Origin: Muricomes intestini
GTDB taxonomy: Bacteria; Bacillota; Clostridia; Lachnospirales; Lachnospiraceae
Direction of reading: 5' to 3'
Length of the DNA: 64,000 bases
Assembly: GCF_004346165.1 (NCBI RefSeq)
Contig: NZ_SLZZ01000001.1
Span: 186,001 to 250,000, forward strand
The notes below the pieces were generated by a model, which saw only the letters and a program-made list of their open reading frames with translations, ran no database searches and was not told the origin of the DNA. Positions 25,162-33,258 of the stretch are shown here, one piece after another. Position 1 is the stretch's first letter. Every line of letters begins with the position of its first letter. The translations under genes and the position numbers were made by a program.

Positions 25162-25839
25162 TCAGAGTCTGGACAGTGCCCATACGGGGCCGCCATCGTG
25201 TGCCCATGTACTGAGCTGGCTGATCAGTGTCTCTGCAGGCCAATGGATGTCCGATCTTTCTTTACTGGCAGGATCTGCAACTAATATGTTCCCATTTTCA
25301 TCATACCCGTAAGCTACTATAAAATGACCTGAATCGGAAAAATCTCCGGGCCCCATGAGGAGAATCAGAAGCTTGTCAAAGGACAGTGCATCGCAAAATG
25401 CATCGGGAGTAAGCTGGGCAAGCTTTTCCACATGAAGTCCGTGGCTTGCGGCGCCGGTTGGAATCAAGGCATGTGCGGAGCCGCTGCCGGGTGAATAGCA
25501 GCCGTTTTCTTCAGACCATTTAGCAGCGTCCACAGGAGTGAAGGGGGTATCTGTAAGTGAGCTGACTGCGATAGCAAGAGCAGTGGGCCCGCATCCGTAG
25601 GCATTCATCGGGTCCAGTCCCCCGTACAGGTATCCGCTCCAGGCAGGATCATTCTGGCTATATGCAGTGATGGGAATTTTATGGTCTTTTGCCGTAATTT
25701 CAGGTTTTTTAGTATCTGCAGGAGCTGCCGTTACTTCAGACTCTCCGGGCTGGACATACAGGGGAATAACAAAAAACAGGGCACACAGGCTGATGAATGA
25801 TATAAAAATCAGTATAGGGATTCGTTTTAAAAATTTCAT
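25162..25839 (-). CDS. Exported C39-like cysteine peptidase
   Basis: This 225-residue protein has an N-terminal membrane segment or signal (about residues 7-28) and a papain-fold C39-like domain. Likely catalytic residues are Cys83 in MNAYGCGPTALAIAVSS and His172 in SGHFIVAYGYD, with Asp189 in ILVADPAS. No ABC transporter domain is attached, so it is a stand-alone wall or surface enzyme of the peptidase_C39_2 type rather than a bacteriocin exporter. It is divergent from the FtsE-like gene and converges on the flagellar operon. A sigma-28-like promoter lies upstream, which would tie it to motility. The substrate is unknown. Confidence 0.75.
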   Translation of the reverse strand: MKFLKRIPILIFISFISLCALFFVIPLYVQPGESEVTAAPADTKKPEITAKDHKIPITAYSQNDPAWSGYLYGGLDPMNAYGCGPTALAIAVSSLTDTPFTPVDAAKWSEENGCYSPGSGSAHALIPTGAASHGLHVEKLAQLTPDAFCDALSFDKLLILLMGPGDFSDSGHFIVAYGYDENGNILVADPASKERSDIHWPAETLISQLSTWAHDGGPVWALSRL

Positions 25840-25883
25840 CAGGATCCTCCTTTCTATAGGCTTAAGTAACCTTACACATAGTA

Positions 25884-25910
25884 TTATCGGTTTTACAGGG
25901 TAAAAAGATA
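25884..25910 (-). promoter_or_regulatory. Possible sigma-28 promoter for the C39-like gene
   Basis: On the minus strand ACCGATAA (plus 25884-25891) differs from the sigma-28 -10 consensus GCCGATAA by one base. Fifteen nt upstream is TATC (25907-25910), a weak -35. It lies 44 nt before the gene start. Confidence 0.5.
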
Positions 25911-25942
25911 AGCTCGTAAAAACGGAAGAAAAGAGTCATATC

Positions 25943-26692
25943 ATGAAGGAAATAGAATTTAAAAATGTTACAAAAGTATTCAGCAATGATGTCATAGGTA
26001 TTGAAAACGTATCCTTTGAAATAGAAAAGGGCGAATTTGTATTTATAGTAGGACGCAGTGGTTCGGGGAAGAGCACACTGCTGAAGCTCCTCAGCAGTCA
26101 GATTGAACCTACCTCCGGTAATATACTGGTGGGCGGGATTGACACGGGAAAACTTCCCGATTATAAGAGACCTTATTTTCGAAGGCAGTTTGGCATCATG
26201 GAGAGGGAGCTGGGATTGCTGGATGACCGGACAGCATTCGACAATGTTAGTCTCGCCATGTATGCAACCGAGCAGCCGGCCCGTCTAATTAAAAAAAGGG
26301 TCGGGCAGGTTTTAAGCACTACAGGGATTTCCCACCGGGCTTTAGCTTTTCCCCACGAATTGTCTGTGGGGGAGACAGCGAGGGTACTGCTGGCGAGGGC
26401 CCTTGTGATTAATCCTAAAATTATGATTGTGGATGAACCCACCGCCAACCTGGACCCGGATGCTTCCTGGGATCTGATGTGTCTGCTGGATGATTTAAAC
26501 AGGCTCGGTGTGACAATGATCGTTGCCAGCCATTCCCGGGAGCTTGTAACCATTATGAAAAAGCGGGTGATTACTTTAGTGTCCGGTGTAAAGGTGTTGG
26601 ATGAAAAACACGGGATCTATAATTCAAAGGCTATGGACATATTCGAAGAGAAGAGAGTGGAAAGTGAGCGAAAAAGGAATCAGAAGTTATGA
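25943..26692 (+). CDS. FtsE-like ABC ATPase lacking FtsX and Q-loop glutamine
   Basis: This 249-residue ABC ATPase is closest in sequence style to the cell-division ATPase FtsE. Walker A GRSGSGKST is at residues 37-45, Walker B IMIVDEPTANLD at 160-171 and the H-loop His at 197. Two motifs are abnormal: the Q-loop position holds Arg88 (FGIMERELGLL where FtsE has a VFQDFRLL-type segment), and the signature is LSVGE (140-144) instead of LSGGE/Q. No FtsX or other permease gene is nearby. The 3' end overlaps a nucleotidyltransferase-like gene by 29 nt. It probably acts through altered ATPase cycling or as a scaffold; its role is unknown. Confidence 0.8.
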   Translation: MKEIEFKNVTKVFSNDVIGIENVSFEIEKGEFVFIVGRSGSGKSTLLKLLSSQIEPTSGNILVGGIDTGKLPDYKRPYFRRQFGIMERELGLLDDRTAFDNVSLAMYATEQPARLIKKRVGQVLSTTGISHRALAFPHELSVGETARVLLARALVINPKIMIVDEPTANLDPDASWDLMCLLDDLNRLGVTMIVASHSRELVTIMKKRVITLVSGVKVLDEKHGIYNSKAMDIFEEKRVESERKRNQKL

Positions 26693-27896
26693 AGCAAAAT
26701 GTCTGACAGAACTGTTGGGCGCATTGGTGAATCAGGAGGAAATTCCCAAATGGGCCCGTGAGCCTGACTGGGGCAGGCTTTATAAACTGGCGGATTATCA
26801 CGGCGTCGCAAATATAGTTTATTATGGAGTCCTGGGATCAGAGAGCAAAGAACTTAAAGCCTGGAAAAAGAAATTTGAAGAACGTTTTCACCAGGCAGTA
26901 CTCAGTGAAGAACGTTTTTCCTCCACAGTGCCTTTGGTCCTGAACAGCCTGGAACAGCATAAAGTACACAGCATCGTACTTCATGAATACCGCATGCGGC
27001 ATTTTTACCCCCAGACAGACATGAGGGCAACCAGATATGTGCGTATACTTGTGGAAAAGGGAAAGGAAGATACTGTCAGAACGGCAATGGAGTATCTGGA
27101 CTTTGAACAGCAGGAATCCAGGACACAGGGGGAGACCTGGTATTATAAAATACCTGGAATACTTATTATTTTTCAGAGCAGCATGGCTTTTACAAATAAA
27201 AAAGTAAAGAAATATTTTTCCCTTCCTGTAAAGGACTATAAAAGGGAAAATGGATATCGTTATATTCATTCTTTTGAACCGGAGGAGTTTTATATCTGTG
27301 TGATAGCCTGTGCGGCGGAAAGCTATGCAAAGGGCAGCCTGGACATTCAGTTTATACTGGACATCTGGTTTTATTATATTAGTGTATATAAAAGTCTGGA
27401 CTGGACAGCTATTTATAAGGAACTCTCATATTTGGATCTGGGAAGCTTTCCGGACTACATCATCAAATTGGCAGCCTACTGGTTTGGCGGGATGCTGTTT
27501 TCAGAAGAGGATGACTTTTTTGATTATATGGAGCGGTATATTTTGTCAAAAGGTGTCCAGTGCAGAAAAGAAAACGAGAAATTGCTGCCTCTTGTGAAGG
27601 AAGTGGCAGATTTTTATAAAAAGGATTTAAAACACAGACGAAGGAAACAGATGCTGGAATGGTTTTTCCCCCAAATGGAGTATATGAGTACTATGTTCCC
27701 ATTTCTTTTGAAGTATCACTGGCTCCTTCCGGCATGCTGGGTATTCCGTCTTCTGAGAATGGGGGGACAGCAGATAAAGCTGAGAATTTTGCAGAAAGGC
27801 CGAAAACTAAAGAAAAGGGAAATCGATTTTAAGCGCAAAGGCATAGGAATAAAAGACATAAAGGAAAGCCTCAAAAAGCTGAGAAAGAAAAAATAG
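26664..27896 (+). CDS. Degenerate nucleotidyltransferase-like protein
   Basis: This 410-residue protein resembles the NTP_transf_5 family of stand-alone nucleotidyltransferase-like proteins. The region around residues 105-150 has the expected layout, but the catalytic block G/S-D-x-D-L-L-V is replaced by RATRYVRILV (residues 121-130), so both aspartates are gone. The rest is helical and aromatic-rich, with a very basic C-terminal 50 residues (KKREIDFKRKGIG). The GTG at 26664, inside the end of the FtsE-like gene, is the likely start; an upstream in-frame ATG at 26601 would overlap more. Function is unknown; tight coupling suggests it works with the ATPase. Confidence 0.65.
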   Translation: MSEKGIRSYEAKCLTELLGALVNQEEIPKWAREPDWGRLYKLADYHGVANIVYYGVLGSESKELKAWKKKFEERFHQAVLSEERFSSTVPLVLNSLEQHKVHSIVLHEYRMRHFYPQTDMRATRYVRILVEKGKEDTVRTAMEYLDFEQQESRTQGETWYYKIPGILIIFQSSMAFTNKKVKKYFSLPVKDYKRENGYRYIHSFEPEEFYICVIACAAESYAKGSLDIQFILDIWFYYISVYKSLDWTAIYKELSYLDLGSFPDYIIKLAAYWFGGMLFSEEDDFFDYMERYILSKGVQCRKENEKLLPLVKEVADFYKKDLKHRRRKQMLEWFFPQMEYMSTMFPFLLKYHWLLPACWVFRLLRMGGQQIKLRILQKGRKLKKREIDFKRKGIGIKDIKESLKKLRKKK

Positions 27897-27907
27897 GAGA
27901 ACAAAAC

Positions 27908-27934
27908 TTAATAATTGCCCGGGAGTGACGATAT
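27908..27934 (+). promoter_or_regulatory. Sigma-28 promoter for flgM operon
   Basis: TTAA at 27908-27911, a 15-nt spacer and GACGATAT at 27927-27934 match the SigD consensus (TAAA-N15-GCCGATAT) with one mismatch in each box. The flgM ATG is 58 nt downstream, the same distance as for fliD. Confidence 0.8.
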
Positions 27935-27992
27935 TAAAATATAAGAGAAAGTAAGCCATATATTGCTGTTATTTTAAAAGGAGGCATGAAAG

Positions 27993-28325
27993 ATGGATAT
28001 ATCTATTGACAGTTCGGTCGATAGCATAAGAAATTCTTATAAAAACCAGACTGTATCCGATGCCGCAGAAAGAAAGAATCTTCTGGGCTGTTCAAAGGAA
28101 CGGCAGTTTGATGAGGTCATTATTACGTCCAACAGCCGCCAGATAGAGGAGAAGAAGATAGCGGAAGAACTGACCAGGCGGGTTTTATCAGAAGTAAATA
28201 TCCCTACACCAGAAACAAAGATAGAGGATTTGAAGCAAAGAGTAGCAGAAGGAAGCTATCAAGTTGATATAGATAGACTGGTGGATAAGATACTGCTGCT
28301 AAGAGGAGAACAGGCGGATGAATGA
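27993..28325 (+). CDS. flgM: Anti-sigma-28 factor FlgM
   Basis: FlgM holds sigma-28 inactive until the hook is complete and is then exported. The 110-residue protein has a disordered polar N terminus and the sigma-binding helices at the C terminus: KIEDLKQRVAEGSYQVDIDR followed by LVDKILLLRGE (about residues 76-106), a typical FlgM ending. Its partner is the FliA-type factor encoded at 14641. It is first in a probable sigma-28 operon with flgN, flgK and flgL, giving negative feedback. The stop overlaps the flgN start by 8 nt. Confidence 0.9.
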   Translation: MDISIDSSVDSIRNSYKNQTVSDAAERKNLLGCSKERQFDEVIITSNSRQIEEKKIAEELTRRVLSEVNIPTPETKIEDLKQRVAEGSYQVDIDRLVDKILLLRGEQADE

Positions 28326-28770
28326 ATTTCAGGAAGTGATTCAAAAGTTGATTCTCCTGTTTCGTGACCTGACAGCTATTGAAAGCAAAATGCTGGAAGC
28401 AGCAAGAGGAGAGCATATCGGACTCCTTGAGAATTACATGACGAAGGAACAGGCATTTATTATGCAGCTTAAGGGTCTGGAAAAAGAGAAGGACAAGGCC
28501 CAGGCAGAAGCCGGGTACAAAAGAATGAGTTTCCGGGAAATACTGGAGGCGCAAGGCGAAGAAGAGAGAGCACGTTTTCTCCCTCTCTTTGAAGAACTGA
28601 GCCGGGAAGTACAGATGTTTCAGGAGGTTCATGAAGACTTGACTGTGATTATGGAAGTAAACCTACGTCAGATCAACAAAAAGCTTGATGATACAGAAGG
28701 GCATATTTATTCGGACAATACACTGACAGGGACTTCCGCTCCAAAATCGGTGACCAGCCGAAGAGTTTGA
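28318..28770 (+). CDS. flgN: Flagellar chaperone FlgN
   Basis: FlgN is the export chaperone for the hook-filament junction proteins FlgK and FlgL, which are encoded directly downstream. The 150-residue protein is an extended alpha-helical coiled coil, with the FlgN-like segment LLENYMTKEQAFIMQLKGLE near residues 36-55 and NLRQINKKLDD near the C terminus. The ATG lies within the end of flgM, so translation is coupled. Identification combines the helical pattern, size and the flgM-flgN-flgK-flgL order. Confidence 0.85.
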   Translation: MNEFQEVIQKLILLFRDLTAIESKMLEAARGEHIGLLENYMTKEQAFIMQLKGLEKEKDKAQAEAGYKRMSFREILEAQGEEERARFLPLFEELSREVQMFQEVHEDLTVIMEVNLRQINKKLDDTEGHIYSDNTLTGTSAPKSVTSRRV

Positions 28771-28789
28771 ATTCAGGGAGGAGAATACA

Positions 28790-30328
28790 ATGATTCGTTC
28801 TACATTTTCAGGGTTTACGATGGCGCAGCTCGCCTTAAGTGCAAGCCAGAGGGCGATTGACGTGGCAGGCCAGAACCTCTCCAACGTAAATACGACAGGC
28901 TATACAAGGCAGCGGTTGGATCTCATCAGTATCAACCCGGTAGGTGCAAGTTTTTCAAGTTCAAAGTTTGACAATAAGGTGGGACAGGGAGTGATGATGA
29001 ACGGCATCATTCAGATAAGAGACCCATACCTTGATATTCAATATAGGAACCAGCTTGCGAAGGTGGGTACAGCTGATGCCACTGATCAGATTTTGGAGAA
29101 AATAGGCAATATTTTTGATGAGACAGACAGCAAAGGAGTCCGAAGCGCCTTCAATGATATCATTTCACAACTTAGAAATATAGCGCAGCTTTCTGAAGCC
29201 GGTGAGGAAAGCTCTGATGCACTGGTCCGCTCCGCATGCACAGTATTCCTAAATGCAATACACCAGAATGCTACTTCTATTGATAATGTAATAAGGGATG
29301 TGCTGGATGAGCTTCAGAGCTCAGACATTAAAAATGTAAATTCATGCATTCAGCAGATTCTGGAGCTGAATACTACAATCAAAAATACCCAGCTAATGGG
29401 CAATCCGGCTCTTGAGCTTCAGGATCAGAGAAACCAGCTTTTAGATGATCTGGCCACATATCTTCCAATTCAGGTCACTTATGAAACCGAGGGCACAGGC
29501 AGTGAGGCAGTGGATACCTTGAAGGTTACATTCACGGACGAAGACAAAAATGTCCATACCCTGATTTCAGACAACAAAGGTGCTGAATTTCAGCTTGGCA
29601 CAACGGGAGACGGGATTCCGGTTTCCCTCAAAATTAAGGATATCGATTCGGCGGATCCCGTCAGTGACATAGATGTTACAAATCTCATGATAAATGGTGT
29701 TCTGAAGGGTAAGATGGATATGCTTAATAAATCCGAGGTCTTCGATGGGACAGAGACAAAGGGAATAGGGTATTACAGCTCCATGTTTGACACCTTTGTG
29801 AATACCTTCGCCACTGTGATGAACGGACTAAATGCCACAGATAATGGTGCAACTGCCCATGATCTATTTTCCACAAGTGATGGCTCTGCCACATTTACTG
29901 CTGCAAATATAAAGATTTCGGATGAGTGGATGAACGGTACCGTAACTCTGACAAGGACCCAGGAGACAGGGGCCGGGGGTACGGAGAACTCTAGTGCTTA
30001 CAGCAATATACTGAAGATGATAGATGAACTGAGCAATAAGGAACATGATTTTGTTGTATTCAAGGGAACTATGATATCCGGATACGACAATATCCAGAAC
30101 ACACAGGCCATCGAGCGGAAGGCATCCTCCTCCATTTTGTCAAACCATCTTTCTGTGCTGTATCAGATTGCGGACTCAAAGGATGCAGTATCCGGCGTAA
30201 ACCTGGATGAAGAAGTAATGGACATGATGCGGTATCAGCAGTCCTATAATGCTGCTTCAAGGCTTATGACTACATTAGATCAGCTGCTGGATAAATTGAT
30301 TAATGAGACCGGAGTTGTCGGCAGATAG
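28790..30328 (+). CDS. flgK: Hook-filament junction protein FlgK
   Basis: FlgK is the first junction protein between hook and filament. The 512-residue product starts with the FlgK N-terminal helix pattern FTMAQLALSASQRAIDVAGQ followed by NLSNVNTTGYTRQRL. It ends with the C-terminal helix VNLDEEVMDMMRYQQSYNAA followed by SRLMTTLDQLLDKLIN. It contains the family segment QNQLLDDL-like (ELQDQRNQLLDDLATYLPIQ, about residues 205-224). There is no signal peptide, as expected for type III export. Length is typical. flgL follows after 11 nt. Confidence 0.96.
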   Translation: MIRSTFSGFTMAQLALSASQRAIDVAGQNLSNVNTTGYTRQRLDLISINPVGASFSSSKFDNKVGQGVMMNGIIQIRDPYLDIQYRNQLAKVGTADATDQILEKIGNIFDETDSKGVRSAFNDIISQLRNIAQLSEAGEESSDALVRSACTVFLNAIHQNATSIDNVIRDVLDELQSSDIKNVNSCIQQILELNTTIKNTQLMGNPALELQDQRNQLLDDLATYLPIQVTYETEGTGSEAVDTLKVTFTDEDKNVHTLISDNKGAEFQLGTTGDGIPVSLKIKDIDSADPVSDIDVTNLMINGVLKGKMDMLNKSEVFDGTETKGIGYYSSMFDTFVNTFATVMNGLNATDNGATAHDLFSTSDGSATFTAANIKISDEWMNGTVTLTRTQETGAGGTENSSAYSNILKMIDELSNKEHDFVVFKGTMISGYDNIQNTQAIERKASSSILSNHLSVLYQIADSKDAVSGVNLDEEVMDMMRYQQSYNAASRLMTTLDQLLDKLINETGVVGR

Positions 30329-30339
30329 GGGGTATTAAT

Positions 30340-31341
30340 ATGCGTATTACAACAAATATGATTCGAAGAAATTATCAAAATAATCTGGGCTCTGCTATGA
30401 GTGGTTTGGAGCAGGCGCGCAGGCAGGTGGAGACGGGGCGGCGTTTTGGCAGCTCATATGAAGATCCTTCGGCCGCAGCCCGGGGAACAGTGTTGGAGAC
30501 ACGGCTTGCAAGGAATGCAGATTATACCAGTACAGTGAAGAGTATACAGAAATGGCAGGACACACAGGAGGATACGATTACCCAGTTGAGCTCTATGGCA
30601 AAGAGTATTGGTGAAGATTATTCTACAGCGGCTATGAATGATCCCACCGGAGAGACTGGAAGGAGCGCATATGCCCAGAATTTAAGAGCTCTGCAGAAGT
30701 CTATGATCATTACACTGAATGCGAAATACGGAAATGCTTATGTCATGGCTGGGAGTGACGCTTTGAATGCACCTTTTGAACTGTCGGCAGATGGAAAAGT
30801 GCTCTACAGAGGGATAGATGTAGACAGTAGTGATCCCGATGATCAGGCTGTTCTGGCGGAATTGTCAAGGGAGACAGCCTATGTGGATTTGGGATATGGA
30901 CTCACATTTTCCGGAGGAGAGGTAGTGTCCTCCAGCGCATTTGATTCAGCTTTTCCGGGAATCAACGCAGTGGGGTATGGGCAGACGGAAGACGGAACCA
31001 GCAAGAATCTTATTGTTTTGGCAGGAAAGATGGCAGATTTGCTTGATGAGGATGTATTTAATACTGAGGAATACGGAAAACTGTGGACCCAGTTTAAAGA
31101 GGGCAGCAGCGAAATGAGCAATCAACTAACCGGAATCGGAACGAAAAGCCAACTCCTGGAGTCTTCGTTGGAAAGACTGCAGAATGAGAATTTAAACATT
31201 AAGGAGCAATATAAGGGTGATGTGGGGATTGATGAGGCTGAGGCTATCATGAATTTTTCGTGGGCACAGTATGTGTACAATGCCTCACTGAAAATAGGAA
31301 CAAGTATTTTTTCCGCGTCTCTTCTGGACTTTTTAAAGTAA
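30340..31341 (+). CDS. flgL: Hook-filament junction protein FlgL
   Basis: FlgL is the second junction protein and is related to flagellin. The 333-residue product has the flagellin-like N terminus MRITTNMIRRNYQNNLGSAM and then LEQARRQVETGRRFGSSYED. Its C-terminal helix contains DVGIDEAEAIMNFSWAQYVY followed by NASLKIGTSIFSASLLDFL. The central domain is short, as in FlgL. It sits directly after flgK in the sigma-28 operon. Confidence 0.95.
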   Translation: MRITTNMIRRNYQNNLGSAMSGLEQARRQVETGRRFGSSYEDPSAAARGTVLETRLARNADYTSTVKSIQKWQDTQEDTITQLSSMAKSIGEDYSTAAMNDPTGETGRSAYAQNLRALQKSMIITLNAKYGNAYVMAGSDALNAPFELSADGKVLYRGIDVDSSDPDDQAVLAELSRETAYVDLGYGLTFSGGEVVSSSAFDSAFPGINAVGYGQTEDGTSKNLIVLAGKMADLLDEDVFNTEEYGKLWTQFKEGSSEMSNQLTGIGTKSQLLESSLERLQNENLNIKEQYKGDVGIDEAEAIMNFSWAQYVYNASLKIGTSIFSASLLDFLK

Positions 31342-31346
31342 GTTCA

Positions 31347-31372
31347 TGGGGGTAAAATATCTTTTGGCCCCA
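31347..31372 (+). other. Small hairpin between flgL and the DUF6470 gene
   Basis: TGGGG at 31347 pairs with CCCCA ending at 31372, and an inner AAAA/TTTT pair closes a TATC loop. No T-run follows, so termination is unlikely. It could be an mRNA processing or stability element separating flgL from the downstream genes. Confidence 0.35.
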
Positions 31373-31409
31373 ATATCATAATATTCAAAGAAAGGGTGAG
31401 AAGTAAGTA

Positions 31410-32027
31410 ATGGAACAACTACTCAAAATAACAACAATACCTATTGAGTATGAGCTGACCGTACATAATGCTCATCTGGAACGGAAAAACGGTACTGCGG
31501 AGGTGGAAATCAGCCGCGATAAAGGCGGGATGAAGATTACGAGCAGGCCAATTCGTCTCAGGGTAGATACATATGAAGCCAGAAATTCTGTTGTTCCCAC
31601 AACGAAGACAGCCATTTACCAGGCCGCACAGAAAGGAAAGCAGGCTACATATGAGGCTACGGCACAGTTTGCCGAGGAGGGCCAGATTTTGTTGAATGCG
31701 AAGATAGGAGAGGGTGCAGAAACCTTGCAATCTATATTGGACCAGAGGAATGCTTTGCCCACAGGCCAGTTTAAATTGGGGTTTATCCCGGAGACAGGGC
31801 CGGATATTGAGTGGGATCCCCCATCCATATCTATTAGTTATCAGATGGACAAATTAAATTTTGATACCAGGATAGATTGGGGAAGGGTAGAGTTTGTACC
31901 TGGAAGTATTGAACTGTCGGTGCAGCAGTATCCGGATGTACATATAGAGTATATTGGAAATCCCATCTATGTACCGCCAAGTGCGGCCGGCAGGTTTACC
32001 GGCCAGAATATTGACACAAAGGCATAG
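31410..32027 (+). CDS. DUF6470-type flagellar-locus protein (YviE-like)
   Basis: This 205-residue soluble protein without signal peptide or membrane segment is encoded between flgL and fliW, the slot of yviE in Bacillus. The N-terminal half has a QLLKITTIPIEYELTVHNAH-type strand region followed by SRPIRLRVDTYEARNS. The C-terminal half ends in strand-rich sequence with PGSIELSVQQYPDVHIEYIG. The family is tied to flagellar loci, but its biochemical role is not established. A ribosome site GAAAGGGTGAG precedes the ATG. Confidence 0.75.
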   Translation: MEQLLKITTIPIEYELTVHNAHLERKNGTAEVEISRDKGGMKITSRPIRLRVDTYEARNSVVPTTKTAIYQAAQKGKQATYEATAQFAEEGQILLNAKIGEGAETLQSILDQRNALPTGQFKLGFIPETGPDIEWDPPSISISYQMDKLNFDTRIDWGRVEFVPGSIELSVQQYPDVHIEYIGNPIYVPPSAAGRFTGQNIDTKA

Positions 32028-32048
32028 AAAAATAAAAAGGGAGGAAGT

Positions 32049-32483
32049 ATGGAGGAAGTAATGAAATCCAGTCTGTTTGTGGAGGAGGAGCTAATTTATT
32101 TCCGGGAGGGTTTGTTTGGCTTTGAGGAATATAAAACCTTTATTCCTCTTCCTGTTGATGAGACCAGTGACGTTGTTCTCTGCCTTCAAAGCACTCAGGA
32201 TCCCGGGCTGTCATTTATTATTATGAATCCCTTTTATCTGAAAGAAGACTATCAGCCTGATTTATCCCCTGCAGATTATAAAAAACTTGGGACAGAGGAT
32301 GCAACCCTGCTCTCATTTTATGTGATTTGCGTTATTGGGACTTCATCGGAAAAAAGTACTGTAAATCTGAAATGCCCCATAGTAGTAAATACCGAGAACA
32401 GGCAGGCGGTGCAGGTGATACTTGCATCTGAGGAATATCGTATGCGGCACACGCTGAATGAGTTCCAGAAGAAAGGGGAGTAG
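32049..32483 (+). CDS. fliW: Flagellar assembly factor FliW
   Basis: FliW is a protein antagonist of CsrA that senses free flagellin: when flagellin is low FliW binds it, and when it is exported FliW inhibits CsrA. The 144-residue protein has the family pattern LIYFREGLFGFEEYKTFIPL (about residues 15-34) and the later segment VICVIGTSSEKSTVNLKCPI. Its stop is 3 nt before the csrA start, so both partners of the switch are coupled. Flagellin, the third partner, is outside the window. Confidence 0.93.
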   Translation: MEEVMKSSLFVEEELIYFREGLFGFEEYKTFIPLPVDETSDVVLCLQSTQDPGLSFIIMNPFYLKEDYQPDLSPADYKKLGTEDATLLSFYVICVIGTSSEKSTVNLKCPIVVNTENRQAVQVILASEEYRMRHTLNEFQKKGE

Positions 32484-32486
32484 GAT

Positions 32487-32717
32487 ATGCTTGTACTGCA
32501 GCGCAAAAAGGGGGAGACACTTTTAATAGGAGACAATATTCGAATATCTGTTGTGGAGGTTTCGTCGGATTCTGTAAAACTTGCCGTTGAGGCGCCAAAG
32601 GAGGTCAAAATACTGCGTGGAGAACTGGAGGAGGCCATAATTGTCAATCAGGAATCAGTTATGGACAAAGCGCATATTGATGACGTAAAGAGAATTATAC
32701 AAAGAGATATCCATTGA
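32487..32717 (+). CDS. csrA: Translational regulator CsrA
   Basis: CsrA is an RNA-binding protein that represses flagellin translation by binding GGA motifs at the ribosome site. The 76-residue protein has the canonical start [20 protein letters not shown], the strand-rich core and a short helical tail, including the residues [14 protein letters not shown]. It follows fliW immediately. The stop codon overlaps the -35 box of the next gene's promoter, so this is the last gene of the sigma-28 operon. Confidence 0.97.
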   Translation: MLVLQRKKGETLLIGDNIRISVVEVSSDSVKLAVEAPKEVKILRGELEEAIIVNQESVMDKAHIDDVKRIIQRDIH

Positions 32718-32742
32718 TTACAAATCCAGATTATGGTATAAT
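32714..32742 (+). promoter_or_regulatory. Sigma-A promoter for desulfoferrodoxin gene
   Basis: TTGATT at 32714-32719, a 17-nt spacer and TATAAT at 32737-32742 form a near-consensus housekeeping promoter that begins within the csrA stop region. It lies 38 nt upstream of the preferred gene start. Confidence 0.85.
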
Positions 32743-32780
32743 AATTCAAATCTAAAATACAGAAGAAGGAGTGTATGAAT

Positions 32781-33158
32781 ATGGAATTAAAATTTTATGC
32801 CTGTGAGTTATGCGGTAAAATCATTGCCATGGTAAAGGATAGTGGAACACCTACAGTCTGTTGTGGGCAGACAATGAAGGAACTTGTACCCGGAAGCGTA
32901 GATGCTGCGGCAGAGAAGCATGTTCCTGTTGTTACTGTTGAAGGCAATAAGATTACGGTTGAAGTAGGTTCCGTACCACATCCTATGGCGGAAGAACATT
33001 TCATTGAGTGGATTGCCATCACCACAAAAGAAGGTGCACAGGGCAAGGCACTTAATCCGGGAGATGAGCCAAAGGCAGAATTCCTTCTGGCAGACGGAGA
33101 TGAATTTGTTTCTGCATATGAACACTGCAATCTGCATGGTTTATGGCAGTATAAGTAG
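32781..33158 (+). CDS. Desulfoferrodoxin (superoxide reductase)
   Basis: This enzyme reduces superoxide to peroxide in anaerobes without releasing oxygen. Starting at the ATG at 32781 gives 125 residues; the ATG at 32775 is only 3 nt from AAGGAG, too close, whereas 32781 is 9 nt away. The N-terminal desulforedoxin-type iron site is present (Cys8, Cys11, Cys27, Cys28), and the catalytic site has the histidines in KHVPVV, VPHPMAEEHFIEW and the CNLHGLW ending. It is therefore a two-iron type. It has its own sigma-A promoter and a terminator, so it is a single-gene unit between flagellar blocks. Confidence 0.92.
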   Translation: MELKFYACELCGKIIAMVKDSGTPTVCCGQTMKELVPGSVDAAAEKHVPVVTVEGNKITVEVGSVPHPMAEEHFIEWIAITTKEGAQGKALNPGDEPKAEFLLADGDEFVSAYEHCNLHGLWQYK

Positions 33159-33192
33159 GAAACATTAAAAGATCCGACAATTACATAAAGTA

Positions 33193-33258
33193 AAAATCCT
33201 CCTTTATGATTCAAAGTATAGTTTTATTCAAATGAAATGATGAAGGGGGGTTTTTTTT
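33193..33258 (+). terminator. Intrinsic terminator after desulfoferrodoxin
   Basis: AAAATCCTCCTTTATGATT pairs with AATGATGAAGGGGGGTTTT (one mismatch, several G-U pairs) and is followed by T residues through 33258. The T-run continues into a 16-bp palindrome TTTTTTGCGCAAAAAA at 33253-33268. Confidence 0.75.

Noticed and set aside
26601-26663. Upstream in-frame ATG extension of the nucleotidyltransferase-like gene
   Set aside because: It lies deeper inside the FtsE-like gene without a ribosome site; the GTG at 26664 is the more economical start, though its own site is weak.
31342-31409. Terminator between flgL and the DUF6470 gene
   Set aside because: A hairpin is present but no T-run follows, so it was listed only as a structure of unknown role.
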